Assembly: GCF_026340095.1 (NCBI RefSeq) | Contig: NZ_JAPEPO010000001.1 | Span: 4,545,501 to 4,609,500 of the forward strand | DNA: 64,000 nucleotides | From: Streptomyces sp. NBC_01446 | Lineage (GTDB): Bacteria; Actinomycetota; Actinomycetes; Streptomycetales; Streptomycetaceae | Direction: 5' to 3' | In this document: positions 29,895 to 35,189 of the stretch, piece after piece | How positions within the stretch are numbered: the first letter of the stretch is position 1 | Layout of the letters: every line of letters starts with the position of its first letter | Translations under genes and position numbers: made by a program | The notes under the pieces: generated by a model | Database searches by the model: none | What the model saw: the letters and a program-made list of their open reading frames with translations, nothing else | What the model was told of the DNA's origin: nothing

Positions 29895-30828
29895 GCCCCG
29901 TAGCCGGTAGCTGCCCGAGGGCGGCACGGATCTCCTCGACCATCCGCTCGGGCCGCTGGAAGACGTCGGCGGCGGTGTAGCGCAGGAGGAGGCGGACCTC
30001 CGGGCACTGGAGCACCTGGTTGAAGCGGTCGATGTCTCGCCGGTGCGCCTCCCGGGAGCCGTGGTACGCGTAGCCCTCGATCTCGACGGTGAGCCCTTCC
30101 GCCCGGAACAGGAAGTCCAGGAAACGGCGCCGCCCGTCCGGCGTACGCAGTTCCACCTGGCTCTCGGGGCGCAGGCCCGCGTCGTGCAGGCGCAAGCGGG
30201 CGATGGTCTCGGCGGGGGACCCTGCGCCGGGGTCCACGAGCTTCAGCAGGCCCCGGCCACGGGACGCCCCGAGCAGTGGCGCCTCCAGTTCGGCGGCGAG
30301 CGCGGCGGCGGTCGTGAGCGGGGCTCGGCGCACCTGGCCCACCGTGCGCCGGGTGAGGGCCGACTCGACGGCGACCAGCGCGTCGTCCGTAGGACCGCCT
30401 GCCCGGAGCAGGTCGGCGACGGTGCGGTTCACGTGCGTGAGGCGCAGCCCCCATCGGACCGCGATCTCGCTCGGCGCGAGGGGCATGCGGTGGACGCGTA
30501 CCTCCGTCCCCTCGCGGCGGAGCGTGAGCCCCGGGTCGGTGAACTCCAGGATGCCGCTGAGTACGGGGGTGAGCGTCTCGATCCGCCAGAGCGCGGCGGC
30601 GCTGCGGTGACTGACGACGAGACCCGGCTTGAGGAGCTGCACGGCGCGCAGGCGTATCGGCAGGTCGGGCCTCCGCCCGGGCTCGCCCCACGCCCCGGCG
30701 TGCAGCCGAACCCACCCTTCGCTGCGCAACCGCCGCGTGAGCGTACGCCCCGCCCACCCGGCTTCCAGCGCGGCCGAGGTGAGCAGCACCCCGCCCCGCG
30801 CCAACGCCCGCAACTCCGTCCCCGCCAT
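29869..30828 (-). CDS. DUF559/Vsr-like endonuclease-fold protein with AbiEi-like N-terminus
   Basis: A 319-residue protein. Residues 1-60 form a winged-helix-like segment (LARGGVLLTSAALEAGWAGRTLTRRLRSEG) resembling the N-terminus of AbiEi-type antitoxins. The C-terminal 100 residues form a PD-(D/E)XK-like DUF559 domain (RRRFLDFLFRAEGLTVEIEGYAYHGSREAHRRDIDRFNQV). The conserved D and E of the RFLDF...EIEG pattern suggest an intact nuclease core (family knowledge). I chose ATG 30828 (MAGTELRAL); the frame extends to 30939 without a better start. Such genes are common and dispersed in actinobacteria; role unknown. It overlaps the convergent fadD-type gene by 26 bp. Confidence 0.75.
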   Translation of the reverse strand: MAGTELRALARGGVLLTSAALEAGWAGRTLTRRLRSEGWVRLHAGAWGEPGRRPDLPIRLRAVQLLKPGLVVSHRSAAALWRIETLTPVLSGILEFTDPGLTLRREGTEVRVHRMPLAPSEIAVRWGLRLTHVNRTVADLLRAGGPTDDALVAVESALTRRTVGQVRRAPLTTAAALAAELEAPLLGASRGRGLLKLVDPGAGSPAETIARLRLHDAGLRPESQVELRTPDGRRRFLDFLFRAEGLTVEIEGYAYHGSREAHRRDIDRFNQVLQCPEVRLLLRYTAADVFQRPERMVEEIRAALGQLPATGLTGPAAPP

Positions 30829-31524
30829 GAGACGACTCTGCCGGAGCGCGGGATGCGGCGCTCCGGCCTGTGGATAACCAGCCGGCTCCTGGAGGCTCCT
30901 GGATGAGCCCCACTTCCAGACCCACTCTCGATCGCGCACCTCTCACAGTGCGCGGCGAGGTTCATCAAGACGCCGTCGACATCCAGGCCCTGCTTCCGCT
31001 CGCCTCCCAGCCCAGCCCAGCCCAGCCCAGCCCAGCCCTGTCCCTCGGGGCCGTCGCGCACTCGTGATGGCCCGGGCCCCGCTGTGCGGCGATCTATCCC
31101 GGGACGCCTCCGGCGGTCGGACAACTGCGTGGCTCTTCGCGTCCGGGTCGCACTCCCGGCGTCAGCCACTCAGTCCCGGGCGAGTCCCGAGCTGCCGCGC
31201 GCAGCGCCCGGATCTCGCCCATGGCGCGACGCCACGCCTCGGGCTCCCCGGTCGGGGTCCGCGCCGCGCACTCGCCGGCCCGCAGCCCCGGCAGCAGTGG
31301 GCGGTAGGCCGACAATCTCCAGGGCGATGCCCCAGTCCCCAGAAACGGAACGAAGGGCCTCAGGTTCCCCGCGCTCACGGCCAGGGCAAGCACCTCATCC
31401 CCTTTGCGCTCGGGCCCGGGGAGTCGGTGTGATGTCGAGGATTGGCGGATATGGGTCAGGGGGCGTGCGCTGTGAGCGGGGTGGGGTGGCCGGGATCTGC
31501 CAATGGCCTGGATTCGGGGCTGGG
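30829..31524. other. 696-bp intergenic stretch without a confident gene
   Basis: Contains a hairpin CGCGCAC/GTGCGCG (30933-30939 and 30948-30954), six tandem CCCAG pentamers (31006-31035), and weak open frames on both strands, of which 31094-31393 on the minus strand (99 codons, no recognised domain) is the most protein-like. I do not call it a gene. Confidence 0.5.
31006..31035. repeat. (CCCAG)6 microsatellite
   Basis: Six perfect direct copies of CCCAG in intergenic DNA. Probably a slippage tract, potentially length-variable between strains. Confidence 0.85.
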
Positions 31525-31809
31525 TCAGCGCTTCAGGTTTGCTACGAAGGTGGCCCAGGCGGGGGTACGGAAGAGGAGGACGGGGCCGCCGGAGTGGGCG
31601 GTCTTGGAGTCCCGAACGGGGACGAGGGCGGGGTGGCCGTCGGCTACCTCGACGCAGTTCCCGCCATCGCCGTTGCTGTAGGTGCTTTTACGCCAGTGGG
31701 CGGCACCGGGAAAGGCTTCGGCGATCTCGACGCAGTCACCGCCGTCACCATTGCTGTAGCTGCTCTTTCTCCAGCGCGCGCCGCTCAAGTCAAAGTCTTT
31801 GCTTGCCAT
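31525..31809 (-). CDS. DUF397 protein with internal duplication
   Basis: A 94-residue small acidic protein. The DUF397 opening motif is present twice: WRKSSYSNGDGGDCVEIA (residues 13-30) and WRKSTYSNGDGGNCVEVA (39-56), followed by a single copy of the closing VPVRDSKTAHSGGPVLLF. DUF397 proteins (Scr2/Scr3-like) accompany XRE regulators and are thought to antagonise them (family knowledge, including WhiJ systems). Its start overlaps the 3' end of the XRE gene by 20 bp, so the two are co-translated. The duplicated first half is unusual and may widen the interaction surface. Confidence 0.9.
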   Translation of the reverse strand: MASKDFDLSGARWRKSSYSNGDGGDCVEIAEAFPGAAHWRKSTYSNGDGGNCVEVADGHPALVPVRDSKTAHSGGPVLLFRTPAWATFVANLKR

Positions 31810-32644
31810 TTCGGTAATCCTCAGCCGCTTCCTCGGTCAGGGCGAGGGACGCCTCCGGCGGCAGAGCGGCGGCCCTGAGCCGATCGTATGCCTTGCGGTA
31901 TTGCTTCACGAGGGCCGGATCGTCGATGGTGTCACCGCTGTACGGCGACTCTGTGTAGACCAGCGGCGGTGCATCAACAAAGGTCATGATCTTGGCTGCG
32001 CCGAGCATCAGGGGATGCGCCCCGCAATTCCACGGAAGGATCTGTGGAGTGATCCGGTGCCGATGCGCCAAGGCGGCGATGCGGTCCAGCTGTTCGGCCA
32101 TTTCCTCGGGTGGGAGGATGGGCAGTCGTAGCAGCGATTCATGCAGGATCGCCCAGTACTCGGGCGTCGAGTGGTCGTCGTCGAAGAGGCGGGCCCGCGC
32201 CAGGCGGGCGTTCACCTTGGCGTCGGTCCTCTCCTGGGGTTCGAGGGGATGCGTTGCCCGTACGACGGCACGGGCGTAGGCCCCGGTCTGGAGGAGGCCC
32301 GGGATGAGGGTCGGGCACCACTCCTCGATGACCTCCGCGTGCTTCTCCGCCTCCAGGACCTTCTCGAAGTAACTGGCGTGACCGACCCGCCGGGCCTTGC
32401 GCACCTCTTCGCAACGCCGGCCGAAGAACCCGTCGGTCTCCAGGACCCGGTCCACGTGTTCGGCGAGGTCGCGCGGCATGCGGCGCTCGCCGCGTTCGAT
32501 CTCGCTGAGGTGGCTCTGGCCGTAGAAGCTGCCCTCCACGAGCTGTTGGAGCGTGAGCCCGGCTGCCTCCCGTTTCCACCGCAACTCCTTGCCGTAGAAG
32601 CAGGGGACGCTCTCCGAGCCGTCGATGTCCTTGCGTCGCACCAT
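31790..32644 (-). CDS. XRE-family regulator with DUF5753 (WhiJ/Scr1-like)
   Basis: A 284-residue DNA-binding protein. The N-terminal helix-turn-helix is at residues 17-60 (LRWKREAAGLTLQQLVEGSFYGQSHLSEIERG); a DUF5753 ligand/partner domain fills residues 95-280 (YFEKVLEAEKHAEVIEEWCPTLIPGLLQTGAYARAV). In streptomycetes these pair with DUF397 and HATPase proteins to control development and antibiotic production (family knowledge). It overlaps the DUF397 gene downstream and diverges from an HATPase gene. Base composition is lower in GC than in neighbouring metabolic genes, typical of this mobile regulator class. Confidence 0.9.
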   Translation of the reverse strand: MVRRKDIDGSESVPCFYGKELRWKREAAGLTLQQLVEGSFYGQSHLSEIERGERRMPRDLAEHVDRVLETDGFFGRRCEEVRKARRVGHASYFEKVLEAEKHAEVIEEWCPTLIPGLLQTGAYARAVVRATHPLEPQERTDAKVNARLARARLFDDDHSTPEYWAILHESLLRLPILPPEEMAEQLDRIAALAHRHRITPQILPWNCGAHPLMLGAAKIMTFVDAPPLVYTESPYSGDTIDDPALVKQYRKAYDRLRAAALPPEASLALTEEAAEDYRNGKQRL

Positions 32645-32782
32645 GCGCTACCGCCGATTCCACAACTGCCGGGCTCAGTTCCACAGTTCGGGTCCGGGAA
32701 CCCAAACCCTTTTACGGTACGCCGCCCCGCGCCACTGTGTGACTGATTCGTCACGGAGTGCACTCGACGGGAAGGCGTACGC

Positions 32783-33202
32783 ATGCACCACCAAACCCCC
32801 ACCGCTGCCGGCGTGAAGGTAGTGAGCATGTCCGAACTGGCCGTCGACCTGCTCGCCGTTCCGAAGGCCGTGCCCGAGCTGCGCAGAGCGGTGCGGGGGC
32901 ACTTGGGTGCGGCGTGCGCGGAAGTGCAGCTCTGCGTCAGTGAGTTGCTGGGGAATGTGATCCGGCATGTGGGGGAGGGGACGCCGGTTCGCGTGCGGGT
33001 GGCGCGGGTGGCAGGCGTCGGGATCCGGGTCGAGGTGACGGACCCCGACCCACGCGTGCTCCCCGTGCTCCTGCACGCGACGGGGGAGGACGAGTCGGGG
33101 CGGGGCCTCGTACTGCTCGACGCGATGGCGCTCAGGTGGGGCGTGGAACAAGGCGCGGCGTCGAAGACGGTGTGGTGTGAGGTCGAGGTGGGGGAGGCGT
33201 AG
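32783..33202 (+). CDS. ATP-binding (HATPase_c) anti-sigma-like protein
   Basis: A 139-residue GHKL-type ATPase domain protein like the RsbW/SpoIIAB-type components of WhiJ/AbaA modules. The N-box CVSELLGNVIRHV is near residue 52, and the G-box-like GEDESGRGLVLLDAMALRWGV near 101. It probably sequesters a sigma or regulator protein or acts as a serine kinase (family knowledge). The start may be internal at ATG 32828 (MSELAVDL). It diverges from the XRE gene; the 138-bp gap contains a GTGAC/GTCAC inverted repeat (32739-32754) and two TTCCACA direct repeats. The next small gene overlaps its stop (TAGTG). Confidence 0.87.
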   Translation: MHHQTPTAAGVKVVSMSELAVDLLAVPKAVPELRRAVRGHLGAACAEVQLCVSELLGNVIRHVGEGTPVRVRVARVAGVGIRVEVTDPDPRVLPVLLHATGEDESGRGLVLLDAMALRWGVEQGAASKTVWCEVEVGEA

Positions 33203-33438
33203 TGCTGCTGACCTTGCTCGGGCGGGTGCTCACGTGGTTGCTGCCGGGCGGGGGCACCCGGCGCCGGACTGTCCCGATGCAGGCGGCAGGGCCGGTCGCG
33301 CCGCCCCCGCGTGCGCGGCCCCGCAGTCCGTACGCACGCGAGGCGGCGGCGGACCACCGAGTCGACGTGTCCGACGAGCCGCTGACCCGCCCCTACTACC
33401 GCTACTACGGCGCGACGGAATCCATGTGCGCCGGCTGA
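33202..33438 (+). CDS. Small hypothetical protein
   Basis: A 78-residue protein starting at a GTG that overlaps the stop of the HATPase gene. Residues 1-15 are hydrophobic (LLTLLGRVLTWLLPGG), possibly a membrane anchor; the rest is basic, Pro/Arg-rich, and ends in a Tyr-rich RPYYRYYGATESMCAG. No known family recognised. Tight coupling to the HATPase gene suggests a role in the same regulatory module. Confidence 0.55.
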   Translation: MLLTLLGRVLTWLLPGGGTRRRTVPMQAAGPVAPPPRARPRSPYAREAAADHRVDVSDEPLTRPYYRYYGATESMCAG

Positions 33439-33461
33439 TCGGCTTGGGGAACACTGCGCGA

Positions 33462-34304
33462 ATGAGCTCCGAAGCCTCCCGGACACCGCAGGAACGGGCC
33501 CTTCGTCATGTCGCGTCAGTGGCGACGGGCCCTCCGGTGGACCCGTCGCTGCGGGTGACGCTCAACTTCCACCCGGACCGCCCGCTGCTCGGCAGGCCGA
33601 TCCTGGACGCTCTGGCCGACGACGGTCTCTACCAATCGCAGTTCGTGACGGGTACGAGCAACGGCGGCCTGACCGCGTATCCCGGAGGGGACAGGTGGCG
33701 CTGGGAGAGCCGGATCTTCGACGGGTCTTATGACGAGGCTGCTGCTCATGAGCGGCCGGTCTACGGGGCGTTGAACTTCCGCCGTAAGGCGGCGGGCGCG
33801 GCGCCGAGGTTCGGCTCCGCCCATTTCCGGCTGACTGCGGAGGCGGTGGCGCGGACCACGTTCTGCTACCCGGACAGTTTCCTCGAGCCCTCGGATTTCG
33901 GTGTCGCCGCCCGTATGGGGCTCATCGGCCTGGCCCTGGCCGACAGCCAGGACGACCTGGACGACTACATCGAGGCGCAGGTGCACGGGCCGGTCCGGCT
34001 GAACTGCCATGTGGAGGCACTGGTCTTGGACCCGTGCTACCGCGACTCCCCGGTCGAGTCCGCGGCGCTGCGCCTCGGCTGCCCGGTGGACTGGCACCCG
34101 GGATTCCGTCTCGCGGTCGAGGAACTCCGCCTTCATCCGGAATACCGAGGCCAGGAGTACGTCGACCTGGCCACGCGGATCGCGATCGGCGGCGTGCTCG
34201 ATCCCCGCATCATCGGAGACGCGTCCCGCGCCGGCCACTATGCCCCGCAGTCGGTCAAGAAGGTGTGGCACTACCTGGCGCGCTTCGGGCCACGAAGTCC
34301 TTAG
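33462..34304 (+). CDS. DUF3626 family protein
   Basis: A 280-residue protein with DUF3626 features: RVTLNFHPDRPLLGRPILDALADDG near residue 30, QFVTGTSNGGLTAYPGGDRWRWESRIFDG near 60, YGALNFRR, and the central SAHFRLT and TFCYPDSF segments. The many conserved His, Asp and Arg residues hint at an enzyme, but the reaction is unknown (family knowledge ends there). The ATG lies 23 bp after the small gene upstream, so it may be co-transcribed with the HATPase module. It converges with the secreted repeat peptide gene. Confidence 0.8.
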   Translation: MSSEASRTPQERALRHVASVATGPPVDPSLRVTLNFHPDRPLLGRPILDALADDGLYQSQFVTGTSNGGLTAYPGGDRWRWESRIFDGSYDEAAAHERPVYGALNFRRKAAGAAPRFGSAHFRLTAEAVARTTFCYPDSFLEPSDFGVAARMGLIGLALADSQDDLDDYIEAQVHGPVRLNCHVEALVLDPCYRDSPVESAALRLGCPVDWHPGFRLAVEELRLHPEYRGQEYVDLATRIAIGGVLDPRIIGDASRAGHYAPQSVKKVWHYLARFGPRSP

Positions 34305-34451
34305 GTCCTGGCTACTGCTCCCCGCCGGAATGTCTCCGGGACCGCTCCGACGCCCCCGCGCGGCGGCAGTGTGGTGCCGCGGGAGGTCGCGGAGAGGGTA
34401 CGACGATGGAGCCGAGCTCGGTGAGCTCGGCCCCATCGAGGAGGTACTGGA

Positions 34452-34631
34452 TCAGGGCATGTGGCTGTCCAGCGGCGCAACCGGCATGTGGCTGTCCAGC
34501 GGCGCAACCGGCGCGTGGCTGTCCTTCGGGGACACCGGTGCATGGCTATCTGCCAGCGCGGGCGCTGCCGCGCCCGCTGCAACGCCGACGACCATGGCAG
34601 CGGTGACGAGGATCCTCTTGGTGCGCGTCAT
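34452..34631 (-). CDS. Secreted tandem-repeat peptide with D-S-H-[AM]-P units (AfsS-like core)
   Basis: A 59-residue preprotein. A clear Sec signal peptide (TRTKRILVTAAMVVGVAAGAAAPALA) ends in ALA at residue 27. The predicted mature peptide is about 32 residues of a 9-residue repeat: DSHAPVSPK, DSHAPVAPL, DSHMPVAPL, DSHMP. An AGGAG ribosome site lies 5-6 nt before ATG 34631. The D-[NS]-H-[AM]-P core is shared with AfsS, encoded 188 bp upstream on the same strand, but AfsS has no signal peptide. Cleavage after ALA would expose an N-terminal Asp-Ser-His, a classic Cu(II)/Ni(II)-binding ATCUN arrangement (established chemistry). Function unknown; a signal peptide, metal binder or secreted AfsS relative are possibilities. 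Confidence 0.8.
   Translation of the reverse strand: MTRTKRILVTAAMVVGVAAGAAAPALADSHAPVSPKDSHAPVAPLDSHMPVAPLDSHMP
34458..34554. repeat. 27-bp coding tandem repeat (3.6 units)
   Basis: Units at 34458-34484, 34485-34511 (identical), 34512-34538 (diverged) and a partial unit from 34539. They encode the 9-residue repeats of the secreted peptide. The two identical copies imply recent duplication. Confidence 0.9.
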
Positions 34632-34695
34632 GGCAACTCCTGGGATATGAGAGGTCATTCGGACATCAAGTGACGCTAGTGGCAGGAGATCGATA

Positions 34696-34710
34696 TTCGA
34701 TGGAATCGAA
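34696..34710. promoter_or_regulatory. Palindrome TTCGAT-GGA-ATCGAA upstream of the secreted repeat peptide
   Basis: A perfect 6-3-6 inverted repeat 65 bp upstream of the peptide ATG, next to a third TCGA at 34690. It lies between the afsS stop (34819) and the peptide start and is a reasonable operator for a separate promoter. Confidence 0.5.
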
Positions 34711-34818
34711 CAGTTTCTGCCAGATTTTGGCCGACCGAGCCGCCTCGCCCGGACACGACTCGGCCGCGACGGCTCCCCCTCCGCGCCGCCGCGGCCGATC
34801 CCCGTCGGGAAGAAAGTC

Positions 34819-34992
34819 TCAGGCGTCCTTGGACGGAGCCGGCGCGTGGTTGTCCATCGTGGTGATGGTGTCGTCGGCCGGCGGCGCGGGCGCGTGGTTG
34901 TCCATCGTGGTGATGGTGTCGTCGGCCGGCGGCGCGGGCGCGTGGTTGTCCATCGTGGTGATGTCTTCCAGCTTCTTCTCTGCCTTGCTCAT
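34819..34992 (-). CDS. afsS: AfsS, small repeat-containing global activator of antibiotic synthesis
   Basis: A 57-residue acidic protein missed by simple ORF calling. After a charged leader (MSKAEKKLED) come three 16-residue repeats built on ITTMDNHAPAPPADDT; the last ends APSKDA. Repeated T-x-x-D-N-H-x-P motifs and a length near 60 residues characterise AfsS/AfsR2, the small protein encoded directly downstream of afsR that boosts pigment antibiotic synthesis (established knowledge). ATG 34992 is preferred because GAAGGGG is about 9 nt upstream; ATG 34998 would be too close. It is transcribed in the same direction as afsR, 200 bp downstream, behind an 11-bp direct-repeat promoter element and a strong hairpin. 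Confidence 0.9.
   Translation of the reverse strand: MSKAEKKLEDITTMDNHAPAPPADDTITTMDNHAPAPPADDTITTMDNHAPAPSKDA
34844..34966. repeat. 48-bp coding tandem repeat in afsS (2.6 units)
   Basis: Two adjacent identical 48-bp copies (34844-34891 and 34892-34939) and a partial third (34940-34966) encode the TTMDNHAPAP repeats. The near identity suggests recent expansion or gene conversion. Confidence 0.9.
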
Positions 34993-35028
34993 TGCCATGA
35001 ACCCCTTCTAACGCGACCTGATGACAGA

Positions 35029-35070
35029 ACCCTTGTCCGGCAACTCCCCCGAGGGTCGCCGGACAAGGGT
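35029..35070. terminator. 13-bp perfect hairpin between afsR and afsS
   Basis: ACCCTTGTCCGGC (35029-35041) and GCCGGACAAGGGT (35058-35070) pair perfectly with a 16-nt loop. No T-run follows. It may terminate afsR transcription, or, if transcription starts near 35140, form a structured 5' leader of afsS about 37 nt before its ATG. Confidence 0.75.
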
Positions 35071-35154
35071 CGTAGTGGGCGCTCACCTGCGAGGCAAGCC
35101 CCGACGATCCGTTTGCCCCCCGACGCGGCGGATCGATGACCTAAGGATGTCAGG

Positions 35155-35176
35155 CAGGTATAAACGTTCAATGAAC
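35155..35176 (-). promoter_or_regulatory. Candidate AfsR/PhoP box in the afsS promoter
   Basis: On the minus strand, GTTCATTGAAC and GTTTATACCTG stand side by side as 11-bp direct repeats. This matches the spacing of SARP and PHO-box sites; AfsR and PhoP are known to compete at the afsS promoter in S. coelicolor. A weak -10 (CATCCT, 35144-35149) follows at 5-6 bp. The element also contains the palindrome CGTTCA-A-TGAACG (35165-35177), 13 bp after the afsR stop. Confidence 0.6.
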
Positions 35177-35189
35177 GCCCCAGGCGGTC

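Noticed and set aside
31094..31393. 99-codon minus-strand gene in the 30.8-31.5 kb gap
   Set aside because: No ribosome site stands out, no recognised domain, and competing frames of similar length exist on the other strand.
34458..34966. CRISPR-like or RiPP multi-core array
   Set aside because: The repeats are in frame inside two small genes with no unique spacers and no cas or RiPP-modifying enzyme nearby. The D-N-H-A-P motif and the position after afsR identify the longer-period one as AfsS.
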